From: Uranotaenia lowii
Taxonomy: Eukaryota; Arthropoda; Insecta; Diptera; Culicidae
Length of the DNA: 64,000 nt
Assembly (NCBI RefSeq): GCF_029784155.1
Contig: NC_073693.1
Coordinates: 233,445,102-233,509,101, forward strand
Direction of reading: 5' to 3'
The first letter of the stretch is position 1. Each line of letters opens with the position of its first letter. The position numbers and the translations under genes are program-made. Below, piece after piece: positions 25,796 through 36,269 of the stretch. The notes under the pieces are model-generated. The model was not told the DNA's origin and searched no databases. It was given only the letters and a program-made list of their open reading frames with translations.

Positions 25796-27719
25796 AAATT
25801 TGCTACTCAAATTCGCTACTCAAACTCGCAATTCAAACTCGCTACTCAAACTCGCTACTCAAATTCGCTACTCAAATTCGCTACTCAAACTCGCTACTCA
25901 AACTCGCTACTCAAATTCGCTACTCAAACTCGCTACTCAAACTCGCTACTCAAACTCGCTACTCAAATTCGCTACTCAAATTCGCTACTAAAACTCGCTA
26001 CTCAAATTCGCTACTCAAATTCGCTACTCAAACTCGCGACTCAAACTTGCTACTCAAACTCGCTACTCAAACTCGCTACTCAAACTCGCTACTCAAATTC
26101 GCTATTCAAATTCGCTACTCAAATTCGCTACTCAAATTCGCTACTCAAATTCGCCACTCAAATTCGCTACTCAAATTCGCTACTCAAATTCGCTACTCAA
26201 ACTCGCTACTCAAACTCGCTACTCAAACTCGCTACTCAAACTCGCTACTCAAATTCGCTACTCAAACTCGCTACTCAAACTCGCTACTCAAACTCGCTAC
26301 TCAAACTCGCTACTCAAACTCGCTACTCAAATTCGCTACTCAAACTCGCTACTCAAATTCGCTACTCAAATTCGCTACTCAAACTCGCTACTCAAATTCG
26401 CTACTCAAATTCGCTACCCAAATTCGCTACTCAAATTCGCTACTCATACTCGCTACTCAAACTCGCTACTCAAATTCGCTACTCAAACTCGCTACTCAAA
26501 TTCGCTACTCAAACTCGCTACTCAAACTCGCTACTCAAATTCGCTACTCAATCTCGCTACTCAAATTCGCTACTCAAATTCGCTACTCAAACTCGCTACT
26601 CAAACTCGCTACTCAAATTCGCTACTCAAACTCGCTACTCAAACTCGCTACTCAAATTCGTTACTCAAACTCGCTACTCAAACTGGCTACTCAAACTCGC
26701 TACTCAAATTCGCTACTCAAATTCGCTACTCAAACTCGCTACTCAAATTCGCTACTCAAATTTGCTACTCAAATTCGCTACTCAAACTCGCAATTCAAAC
26801 TCGCTACTCAAACTCGCTACTCAAATTCGCTACTCAAACTCGCTACTCAAATTCGCTACTCAAACTCGCTACTCAAATTCGCTACTCAAACTCGCTACTC
26901 AAATTCGCTACTCAAACTCGCTACTCAAACTCGCTACTCAAATTCGCTACTAAAACTCGCTACTCAAATTCGCTACTCAAATTCGCTACTCAAACTCGCG
27001 ACTCAAACTTGCTACTCAAACTCGCTACTCAAACTGGCTACTCAAACTCGCTACTCAAATTCGCTACTCAAATTCGCTACTCAAATTCGCCACTCAAATT
27101 CGCTACTCAAATTCGCTACTCAAACTCGCTACTCAAACTCGCTACTCAAATTCGCTACTCAAATTCGCTACTCAAACTCGCTACTCAAACTCGCTACTCA
27201 AACTCGCTACTCAAACTCGCTACTCAAACTGGCTACTCAAACTCGCTACTCAAATTCGCTAATCAAACTCGCTACTCAAATTCGCTACTCAAATTCGCTA
27301 CTCAAACTCGCTACTCAAATTCGCTACTCAAATTTGCTACTCAAATTCGCTACTCAAATTCGATACTTAAACTCGCTACTCAAACTCGCAATTCAAACTC
27401 GCTACTCAAACTCGCTACTCAAATTCGCTACTCAAACTCGCTACTCAAATTCGCTACTCAAACTCGCTACTCAAATTCGCTACTCAAACTCGCTACTCAA
27501 ACTCGCTACTCAAATTCGCTACCAAAACTCGCTACGCAAATTCGCTACTCAAATTCGCTACTCAAACTCGCTACTCAAACTCGCTACTCAAATTCGCTAC
27601 TCAAATTCGCTACTCAAATTCGCTACTCAAATTCGCTACTCAAACTCGCTACTCAAATTCGCTACTAAAACTCGCTACTCAAACTCGCTACTCAAATTCG
27701 CTACTCAAACTCGCTACTC
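25796..27719 (+). repeat. Higher-order repeat within the satellite (962-bp period)
   Basis: Two independent marker variants repeat at the same distance. The aaatttg unit is at 25796 and 26758, and the cgactcaaacttg unit starts at 26038 and 27000; both pairs are 962 bp apart (74 monomers). A gccactc variant recurs at 936 bp (26153, 27089), showing a two-monomer length change inside the block. A related block with the same succession of markers is also present at about 16854-17400 in the left block. Confidence 0.7.
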
Positions 27720-28689
27720 AAACTCGCTACTCAAATTCGCTACTCAAATTCGCTACTCAAACTCGCTACTCAAACTCGCTACTCAAATTCGCTACTCAAA
27801 TTCGCTACTCAAATTCGCTACTCAAATTCGCTACTCAAACTCGCTACTCAAATTCGCTACTCAAATTCGCTACTCAAACTCGCTACTCAAATTCGCTACT
27901 CAAATTCGCTACTCAAATTCGCTACTCAAATTCGCTACTCAAATTCGCTACTCAAATTCGCTACTCAAACTCGCTACTCAAATTCGCTACTCAAATTCGC
28001 TACTCAAATTCGCTACTCAAATTCGCTACTCAAACTCGCTACTCAAATTCGCTACTCAAACTCGCTACTCAAATTCGCTACTCAAACTCGCTACTCAAAC
28101 TCGCTACTCAAACTCGCTACTCAAACTCGCTACTCAAATTCGCTACTCAAATTCGCTACTCAAATTCGCTACTCAAATTCGCTACTCAAACTCGCTACTC
28201 AAATTCGCTACTCAAACTCGCTACTCAAATTCGCTACTCAAACTCGCTACTCAAACTCGCTACTCAAACTCGCTACTCAAACTCGCTACTCGAATTCGCT
28301 ACTCAAATTCGCTACTCAAATTCGCTACTCAAATTCGCTACTCAAATTCGCTACTCAAACTCGCTACTCAAATTCGCTACTCAAATTCGCTACTCAAACT
28401 CGCTACTCAAACTCGCTACTCAAATTCGCTACTCAAATTCGCTATTCAAATTCGCTACTCAAACTCGCTACTCAAACTCGCTACTCAAACTCGCTACTCA
28501 AATTCGCTACTCAAATTCGCTATTTAAACTCGCTACTCAAACTCGCTACTCAAACTCGCTACTCAAACTGGCTACTCAAACTCGCTACTCAAACTCGCTA
28601 CTCAAACTCGCTACTCAAACTCGCTACTCAAATTCGCTACTCAAACTCGCTACTCAATCTCGCTACTCAAACTCGCTACTCAAATTCGC

Positions 28690-29725
28690 TACTCTTATTG
28701 CTACTCAAACTCGCTAATCAAATTCGTTACTCAAATCGCTACTCAAACTCGCTACTCAAATTTGCTTCTCAAACTCGCTACTCGCTACTCAACTTCACTA
28801 CGCAAACACGCTACTCAAATCGTCACTCAAATTGCTACTCAAATTCGCTACTCAAACTCGCTACTCAAATTTGCTACTCAACTTCGCTACGCAAACACGC
28901 TACTCAAATCGTCACTCAAATTGCTACTCAAATTCGCTACTCAAACTCGCTACTCAAATTTGCTACTCAAACTCGCTTCTCAAATTCGCTACTCAAATCG
29001 CTACTCAAACTCGCTACTCAAACTCGCTTCTCAAATTTGCTACTCAAACTCGCTACTCAAATTCGCTACTCAAACTCGCTACTCAAATTCGCTACTCAAA
29101 TCGCTACTCAAACTCGCTACTCAAACTCGCTACTCAAACTCGCTACTCAAACCTGCTACTCAAATTCGCTACTCAAATTCACTACTCAAACTCGCTACTC
29201 AAACTCACTACTCAAACTCGCTACTCAAACTCGCTACTCAAACTTGCTACTCATACTTGCTACTCAAACTTGCTACTCAAATCCGCTACTCAAATACGCT
29301 ACTCAAATTCGCTACTCAAACTCGCTTCTCAAACTCGCTACTCAAATTCGCTACTCAAACTCGCTACTCAAATTCGCTACTCAAACTCGCTACTCAAACT
29401 CGCTACTCAAACTCGCTACTCAAACTCGCTACTCAAACTCGCTACTCAAACTCGCTACTCAAACTCGCTACTCAAACTCGCTACTTAAACTCGCTACTCA
29501 AACTCGCTACTCAAATTCGCTACTCAAATTCGCTTCTCAAACTCGCTACTCAAATTCGCTACTCAAATTCGCTACTCAAACTCGCTACTTAAACTCGCTA
29601 CTAAAATTCGCTACTCAAACTCGCTACTCAAATTCGCTACTCAAATTCGCTACTCAAATTCGCTACTCAAACTCGCTACTCAAATTCGGTACTCAAACTC
29701 GCTACTCAAACTCGCTATTCGCTAC
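28690..29725 (+). repeat. Degenerate right edge of the satellite array
   Basis: Here units become irregular: 12-bp units (ctactcaaatcg), gcttctc, cgtcactc, caaacacg and acctgc variants. The array stops at about 29725. A duplicated ~95-bp variant block occurs near 28790-28830 and 28880-28925. The higher variation at the edge than in the centre agrees with homogenisation by unequal exchange inside the array. Confidence 0.8.
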
Positions 29726-30526
29726 ATTTACTGATAAGTGTATAAGTGATAAGAAGAAAACACACGTACCTAGTAGAATGCGCTGTATGTGCTTTCATAG
29801 AAATCGTTGTTTTTAATGCAAACATGGAAAAGTCAAATTGATGTATCTCACTTGGATACAAGTGGATACTGACGATTGTACCTGCATCTTGTAGACGAAA
29901 TCTTTGACTTTATTTTGCATCTAAAGCGGGCTGCCCAATGTTGCCCGGTGTTTGTAAAATAAGGCGTGAAAAAGCCCTATTTTCGGTAATCTTTTTAACA
30001 TAGCTCTGCAGTATCACATTTTACAAACTTGAAATGTTCAACAAAGTGGTGTATTTTAGTAAGACAAACAACTTTGTGGAACATTTTATTAAACTTAAAA
30101 TTTACTGAAAAAAGTTATTATCAAAAAACTGATTTTTAGAGGTTAAGTTTCTTATTTGGCCGATATCTCGGATAATAATTATTTTAGAAACTTGGCATCT
30201 GAGACAAAGTTGTAGAAAATTTGTTTTTTAACAAGTTTGTCGAAGACATCAAAGAGCTAAAACCTATAACAGAGAAGTTAGAAATTTTATCTCACTTGTA
30301 GGGGGATTAATCAGAAAAATAATAGTTTTTTATTATAGAGCTGATTTTACTGACAAACTTCTCCGAATACACCGATATGCTAAAATGTGACCTAAAAAAG
30401 TTATAAGCAACGATCACGTTTTTCGCATTTTGGACCACTGTGCGGTGTTTCGGTAATAATTACAGATATTTTGGTAAAAAATTCAGGTATTTCGGTTAAC
30501 TCTACCGGTTGTTCGGTAGATATATA
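29726..30526. other. Intergenic, no gene seen; short 'ttcggta' repeat at its end
   Basis: AT-rich sequence without a protein-like frame. From about 30440 it contains phrases such as gtttcggtaataattacaga and tctaccggttgttcggtaga. These resume at 31911 after the MITE pair, so the MITE split an older repeat. Confidence 0.55.
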
Positions 30527-30687
30527 CACTCAGGCAAAATCTTATTATAATTTTCATAAGATACGTCTTATGAACCCCTTTTTTGCGTCCAAACTAAGTT
30601 TTTATAAGAGTCTTATGAAATTCTTTCAATTTTCATACGAAGTTCTTATGAAAAATGGAAGAAACGGCATTGTGGAAAAATTATGTA

Positions 30688-31391
30688 CACTCAGAGGAAA
30701 TCTTATTATAAATTTCATCTTATGAACCACTTTTTTGCGTCCAAACTAATTTTTCATAAGAGTCTTATGAAATTATTTCAATTTTCATACGATGTTCTTA
30801 TGAAAAATAGAAGAAACGGCATTGTGAAAAAATGATGAACACATTCATTCATAGCATCAGTTTTTTTTCAGCATCTAACAGTACGAAGCAATCGCCAGTT
30901 CATAGTTATCATAGTTTTCCTTCAATGTTAAATGATATTGTTATCTCCGGAATGGTAAGTTCGTTTTGATGTTTTTGGTGTGAACGTTGAATATATTAGT
31001 AAACTAAAATACATTATTTGTTTACTCTTCAGCAAGCTGATCGGCAAAAAACGAAAGGTCGAAGATTAAGATGCGGCAAAAAAAAACTTTGATGGAGCCG
31101 TTTGTTGATGCGCTGCTGATGGTGACAATGAAGGATTTAATTTTAAACGAATTTAGCAAACAATAAAGTGAATGTTTTCAGCATGAAATATCGAAAAGTT
31201 TTCTTATTAGAAAGTGATTTACTGTTTCCATAAGAATCTCTTAAGAAAAACAACAACCTCTCATTGAAGTAGGCGTTCATCTTCAGAATTCATTCGCGTC
31301 ATAAGACAATCTTATGAATTTCATTAATTTTTCTTATGGCGCCACTTCTTAAGAGAATCTTATGGCATACATAATAGTATTTTTCTGAGTG
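30688..31391 (+). mobile_element. TA-flanked MITE (inner copy, family R-c) nested in the outer copy
   Basis: A 704-bp element with ends CACTCAGAGGAAATC and ...TATTTTTCTGAGTG, flanked by TA (30686-30687 and 31392-31393). It inserted at ttatgTAcacattcattcc of the outer copy. The outer sequence resumes exactly after 31393, and the inner element's own equivalent sequence lies near 30835. It also has an ATG|GTAAGT ... TCTTCAG arrangement at 30952-31032, but the frame after it is broken. Confidence 0.85.
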
Positions 31392-31463
31392 TACACATTC
31401 ATTCCATCAGTCATTTTTCAGTCGTCAAACGAAGTTGTGGAATAATTAGTTTTATTCTTTTAA

Positions 31464-31689
31464 ATGGTAAGTTTGAATTGAAGTTTATTTTTGTAACCGT
31501 TAAACATATTTGTGAAGGTAAACTCTAATTTGTTTTTTGTTTACTTTTCAGCACGTTGACCGAGAAAAAAATCCAAGGTCAAAATACCGTATGCGGCCGA
31601 ACAAATTCTTTGGAACCGGGTATTGGTGTGCTGCTGATGGTGACCATAATGTATGTAATTCCAAACAAATTAGCCGAACAATAAAATAA
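31464..31689 (+). CDS. Candidate tiny spliced ORF inside the outer MITE (46 codons)
   Basis: An ATG at 31464-31466 is followed at once by GTAAG. An 85-bp AT-rich segment ends in TTACTTTTCAG at 31551, and the frame from 31552 runs 45 codons to TAA at 31687-31689. If spliced, the peptide begins M-HVDREKNPRSKYRMRPNKF and contains WCAADGDHN. The inner copy has the same layout (ATG 30952, acceptor at 31032) with a diverged, interrupted frame. The copy at 47529 has a comparable arrangement on the other strand. I do not recognise the peptide. Splicing and translation are inference; a chance frame inside a MITE is the main alternative. Confidence 0.3.
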
Positions 31690-31908
31690 ATTTTTAACAT
31701 CAATTGTTTTGAATTATTCTCATCGAACATGACATTTCCTGTTTTTATAAGACCCTCTTATGAAAAGCCACAACCTCTCATTGAAGCAGGTGTTCATCTG
31801 CAGAGTTCATTCGCGTCATAAGATAATCTTATGAATTTCATTGATTTTTCTTATGGCGCCACTTCATAAGAGAATCTTATGGCATGTATAATAGTATTTT
31901 TCTTAGTG

Positions 31909-32128
31909 TAACCGAGTTTTTATAGTTTTTCGGTTAAAAACAACCGGCCTTTCGATAATAATTAAAGACATTTCGGTTAAACAATACCGGTTGTTCCGTA
32001 ATATAACGAGCTGTCCTGTGGACAACTGTCAATATTTTGACAGATGATCTAGGATATGATCAGCCGAGTTTCGGTTAACTTTTTTTACCGAAAAAGGTCT
32101 GTAATATTTGACAGCTGTCACTTCTCTG
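31909..32128. repeat. Short imperfect repeats of 'ttcggtaa...accggttgttc'
   Basis: Continuation of the repeat that starts near 30440: aaacaaccggcctttcgata, then aaacaataccggttgttccg. There are at least two diverged units of ~65 bp. No gene is present. Confidence 0.5.
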
Positions 32129-32480
32129 CTTACTTACTTACTTAATGGTCCCGCGTCGATTATCCGGCGCATAGCGCCGTGATAAAAGGCCTCCACTGTT
32201 GACGATCCGGAGCCTGCGTCTTCACTTGGTCCCAGTTAAGATTCTCGTCTACAGTTCGGATTTCTGCGGCTAGGCTTAGCCGCCAAGAGTTTCTGGGCCT
32301 GCCTCTCCTTCGATGTTCCTCTGGATTCCTTTCAAGCGCCTTTCTGCAAATCTTTTTCTTATCTCTTCGCAGCGTGTGCCCAATCTATCTCCACATCTCC
32401 AATATCTTTGATGACACCGGCGATGTAGTTCCTCATATGAGATCCAGTTGCCAGACCATCAAGAGCGGATGATACTCCGC
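32129..32480 (-). pseudogene. 3' end of a LINE (RT C-terminus with TAAG repeat tail)
   Basis: On the minus strand the sequence encodes a C-terminus with RRRGRPRNSWR, TVDENLNWDQVK and DRQQW, ending ITALCAG-stop. A tail of tandem TAAG follows (cttacttacttac at about 32129-32142 on the + strand). This C-terminal pattern is familiar from insect endonuclease/reverse-transcriptase LINEs of the RTE-like type. Frames are broken upstream, and the copy is 5' truncated by about 32480. Confidence 0.65.
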
Positions 32481-33054
32481 TGGTAGATTTGGATCCGCTT
32501 GAAGATTTGGATTTTCGTTCGTAGAGAGATCTGGCGTAACCGCCAGATGTTTCGAAGACTAGCAAACGCAAATCGGGCTTTTCTGATCCGGGTCTGCCAT
32601 GAAAAAAATTCACATGTTCGGATTTCAGTAAAAAAAATACCGAACTCGATAATTTTCGTTTACTGCGTAGATATAACATAAATTAAACTCATTTTGTAAA
32701 ATTAAAATTCAACCGATAACCTTTGCAAATTTTGAAAACCATTCTGCAAAATTAAAATTTAAAATGGAACGCCGATAATGCAAAAAAGGACCAACGGACG
32801 GAACTTACAATCAAACTTATAGTGCATGCTATGCTCTGGAAAGCCTTTCGCTGAAAAGGAATAATTTTCCAGCCAGCCAAGTCTAGCTATATAGAGCCTA
32901 GGCTAGGCTAGTAAAGCCAAGTCGCCACAAAGCCCGCACCCCTACCGACACGTCGACGGACGGACGTAAACATCCAGGATGGCAGTAGAATCGCCCTGCC
33001 GCTTACCGGCAGTAAATAAGCTCCAGCCGGGTTGGGGGGTTTGGTTACGAAACT
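32481..33054. other. Upstream region of per, no gene seen
   Basis: AT-rich to 32870, then clearly GC-richer from about 32900 with a tagc/ctag-rich patch near 32880-32920. The small frames on both strands lack recognised domains. The change in composition marks the start of the presumed per promoter island. Confidence 0.5.
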
Positions 33055-33060
33055 CACGTG
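33055..33060. promoter_or_regulatory. Canonical E-box CACGTG upstream of per
   Basis: CACGTG lies in the GC-rich island 258 bp upstream of the candidate start at 33318. CLOCK/CYCLE binds CACGTG in the per promoter of Drosophila. The hexamer is seen directly; its role here is inferred from position. Confidence 0.5.
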
Positions 33061-33315
33061 GCCCGTAATGTGACCGCACTTTTCCATCCCTTGTGCTTCC
33101 CTCGCTTTCAACTAGCTAGCTTGGGGGATTAGGTATTCTGATCTGAACGCGATACAGCAAGTCAGTCAGCCGGCATAACACCTGCACCTCCTCGTCCTGT
33201 TCTTTGCATCCATCCGTTCATCAATCCGGGAGTTTATAGTAGTTGAATCAAGGCGGGGGTCGAGAACCGAATGGGAAGTTGACACTCGACCGGTAAACGT
33301 TGAGCGTTTCTTCCA

Positions 33316-33350
33316 TCAGTTGTTAGCTATCGGTCGTCGCGTTCGGATTT
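33316..33350 (+). promoter_or_regulatory. per: Candidate per core promoter (Inr + DPE-like)
   Basis: TCAGT at 33316-33320 matches the arthropod initiator, with A at 33318 as +1. GGATT at 33345-33349 is exactly +28 to +32 and matches four of five DPE positions (RGWYV). There is no convincing TATA box at -30. It sits in the only GC-rich, unique-looking island upstream of per. The motifs are short and common, so transcription-start mapping is needed to confirm them. Confidence 0.4.
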
Positions 33351-33700
33351 ATTATTATTAGCGCGAGTAGTGAGTGTCTGTCTAACTAACTGAAGTGGCC
33401 GACTCCACTAGTTATCAATCAAGATGCAAAGATGCAATTGGGTCATCAATAATACCAGTCGTCAGTGAGAGGGGAGAAAATTTAAAACAATATCGGAATA
33501 AAACCTCCAAAGTTTTCGGAAGAAAAGGTGTTTATGAAGATTTAAATGGTAATAAATGAAGAAATTAGTGTTTAAAGAGTGAAAATTCCTGTCAATTAAA
33601 CATCTTGTGGAATAAATAAAAAGTTCTGTGAAGTTTATTTTAGCGATCCGTATAGTTGTTGGAAAAATAAAAAAACTTGCATATGAATCGCTGAACTAAA
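33318..33700 (+). other. per: Possible 5' non-coding exon of per
   Basis: Sequence downstream of the candidate start has the AT-rich, stop-rich look of an insect 5' UTR, with phrases such as tttaaagagtgaaaattcct. Several potential donors exist (GGTGTTT near 33528, GGTAATAAATG near 33549), but none is decisive. The extent is a guess. Confidence 0.3.
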
Positions 33701-35097
33701 AGTTAGTTAATCTAACTAAGATCATACAACTACTATCTTGTCAGTCACTGAACGCGGCCATGATGCTTCTTAGTGAATTAAAAATGGAGATTGCTTCTGA
33801 ATGATATTGACGTGATATCCCTTCAATAAATAGAATCTTGCTCTTATCGTGGAATATTTATCCAAAAGTTTTTGAAAAATACTCCATTTAGCTCCTGAGA
33901 CAATGCTGTGGTTGTGATTTTCAAGGACAAAACTATCAGCCATTTTGAATTCTAAGGATGGATCGTACAATAGCATAAGAAACGCCTGTTCCAGCAAAAA
34001 CTATTCTAAAGAAACAAAAAGCCAACAAAGAAAGAAAAAAGTGACGTTCATCGGTGTTCGCTTAGTAACAAACTTTTCTACCGGGATTGAACTTAGAGTG
34101 GTGCACTACAATAACATCAACTAACGACGGCTGACAGTTGTCGTAGAAACGTGATAAACTTTTTCCCGATGGAATTCAAACGATTCAAACACGTAGAGGT
34201 CGCTGGCAACAAACAAATACAAGACACAGACAACGTAGTTTAATTTGTTCTCTCTCGCTAACGCCCTCTCTCAAACACGGCTAGTAATAATAGTTAAGAG
34301 AAGTCTAACAAATGTCGGGTTACGTACTTTACAAGTATAGACTCGCTTAGATATGGTCTCAGAACATGGTTGAACTTTTCCAATATAATCTCAGGTGTCA
34401 AACGTATGTTTGTCAAACTATTTTAAACCACCTGTTCGTATGTGGAAAACCAACCCAAATAGTCGAAGTACCGGAATCTGAGAGTGTTTTAGCCTCAACC
34501 CCTTAACGCGTTGATTCGATGTAAGCAAATAAATGAAACATCCAATCAGCTGTAACTGCCGAGTAGGAAATGCGTTTGTATGCGAATAAGTATTTGAATC
34601 ATCACTCACTCATCGTTCATCAGGAAGGTAGCCACTGCACATGTTTTGAAGTATGCAGAAAATGATTACGTGAAACCAACAACCTACTTAGCGCGGCATT
34701 CGTTCTGGTCGTATCATGATCATCATCACTAGAGACGCGACCTAGGGTATGAGACAACGGGCGTTTGCACGTTGCAAACACGTGAAGTAGACACCGGCAC
34801 ACGCCTGTTGCCTTATGGGGGAAGTTTAGCGCGTAGAAACGGCTTAACAGAAAACATAGACTTCGAGGGAATTATTCTATATTCTAGGTCTAGTGTTTTG
34901 GAACGAAGCTACCTATAATCATATTTGTATTCGAATGCTTTGTAGGGAAAAGCTAACGTTTTACAGATGAGTTACCGAGCGATGTGTTACATTGTGATGG
35001 TTGCCTCTCGTAGGTAGCTATTTGTGGAGTCCCTGAAAAATTACGACAGTTCCCTGGAATGGTTCAACGATTTACTTATCTTTATGTACATATATTA
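33701..35097. other. Putative first intron of per, unique sequence
   Basis: There is no repeat I can identify and no coding frame. It contains the tandem E-box at 34768-34784 and moderate GC. The relatively unique, less AT-rich character suggests regulatory intron sequence. Confidence 0.4.
34768..34784. promoter_or_regulatory. Tandem E-box pair (CACGTT / CACGTG) in the first intron
   Basis: Read on the minus strand, CACGTG is followed 5 bp later by AACGTG. Clock-controlled genes often have a CACGTG-type box followed by a second E-box-like hexamer 6-7 bp away; here the spacing is one base shorter. It lies ~1.45 kb downstream of the candidate per start. The match is direct, the function inferred. 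Confidence 0.4.
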
Positions 35098-35460
35098 AAA
35101 ATGGATTCCTGTTTGTCTGTCTGCCTGTCTGTTCCCAATAGCCTCAAAAACTACTGAACCTATTTGCGTGAAGCTCGGCAAGGTGAGGTATCGGAAGGCC
35201 AGGGAAGATCCCTATTATGGTTCGAAACCACTCCCCCTCACAGGAAGGGGAGAGGGGGTCTCCAATGCAAAAGACAAATGTTTGCATAACTGAGACCCGA
35301 TCAAATCAAATGGTATCAAATTTGGCGTGGAAGGATATTTGGATACGAGAAAGGTTCCTGTGATTATTTGAGACCTCTCCCTTCTTCCAGTGGGGAGATA
35401 GGAAGGGGGTTCCTTACAATTTTTCACATAACTCAAGAACTAATCAAGCAATTGGAACCG
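35098..35460. repeat. Dispersed repeat family R-a, copy 2
   Basis: It starts with a gtctgtctgcctgtctgttc microsatellite-like stretch, then the same ~100-bp modules as 1370-1840: 'ggttcgaaaccactccccct', 'ggaaggatatttggatacga', 'aactcaagaactaatcaagc'. Non-coding. Confidence 0.65.
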
Positions 35461-36269
35461 GGCTGTGTGGCAGCGGCCTAAAGAATATTGCCACTGGGAT
35501 ACTGGTCCATGTCGTACGAGACGACTTATCCAGTACCTTCCAGATACTTTTATCTCATATTTCTATCTATTGGAAATCTATGAGGTTGTATAGGAAGGGG
35601 GTGAAAATGGGTGAAGGTCAATTATAACATGCAGATTTCAGAGTTATTTTCAGTTCGGAATTGTGTAAGCCAATGTTTTCAATCTGAATCGGTTTTGAAT
35701 TCTTGCTGATATTTTTGAACTTTTTGACCTATTTTCTTTCGGGGAGGATATGCCAATAGTGCGTATTGCCAAACATGCATTTGCACAAGCTGTATTCTTC
35801 CATATTTTTTTTTGTGTTTTGCCAATTTGGAAAATGATCTATTATTTAACAAATCTTTTTGCATTTTTTATAATTCTTTCAATAAACTCTCTACACATGT
35901 GATTCTTAAATGTAAATCTCTTTTATGTACACATCGCTTACAGCAAAATGGGATTTTCTTTATTTTTTTGGCAATCTGTTAAGATTGGCTAAGTTGAAAA
36001 CTTATAAAAATTTTATCTACCTACATAAATTACATCAGTAATATTTGTGACATCAAATAAATTCTTCATAATTTTCCTTGTTTTAACACAAGTGTCCAGT
36101 GCCTTTTTTCTTCAGTTTGGTAACACCCTTTTGTGGAAGTAAATGGCCTTTCAGAAATAGATATTTAATTAAAAAAAAAACCGACCTGGTACTTCAATCA
36201 TGCAAGCCGTACAAATGTCGTTTTCAAGTAACAAATGTTCAGAAATTTTCTTTTCGCTTAGGTATTAGG
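35461..36269. other. Putative per intron, no gene seen
   Basis: AT-rich sequence without a supported gene. A 61-codon minus-strand frame at 35679-35864 has no domain and looks random. Confidence 0.45.

Larger units (their letters stand above)
20563..29725 (+). repeat. Satellite DNA, 13-bp unit, right block (~700 copies)
   Basis: Same 13-bp satellite, same orientation, directly continuing after the LINE. Rare marker variants recur. For example, an aaatttg unit sits at 21116, 22247, 22624, 23196, 24535, 25094, 25796, 26758 and 27330, and every interval is an exact multiple of 13. Register is therefore kept for more than 6 kb. Frames of up to 1,775 codons run through this block in all three + phases. 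They end only where a unit has mutated to ctactaaa, ctacttaaa or similar. They are not genes. Confidence 0.98.
30527..31908 (+). mobile_element. TA-flanked MITE (outer copy, family R-c)
   Basis: The ends read CACTCAGGCAAAATC at 30527 and ...TTTTTCTTAGTG at 31908, each flanked by TA. This suits a Tc1/mariner-type target duplication. It is interrupted by a second copy of the same family (30688-31391); without that it is about 676 bp. Subterminal regions are rich in CTTATGA/TCATAAG hexamer-like inverted motifs. The interior has a mini-intron-like segment (31467-31551) described separately. No transposase was seen. Confidence 0.8.

Noticed and set aside
12187..29725. CRISPR-like array
   Set aside because: There are no unique spacers; units are contiguous 13-mers in a eukaryotic genome.
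12187..29725. Telomeric repeat
   Set aside because: The unit CTACTCAAAYTCG has no resemblance to TTAGG, and the array is internal, flanked by ordinary sequence on the right.
11619..29816. Very long open frames (up to 1,775 codons) in the satellite region
   Set aside because: They follow from a stop-free 13-bp unit and appear in all three forward frames. Some also run through the N gap. No start context, domain or splice structure supports a gene.
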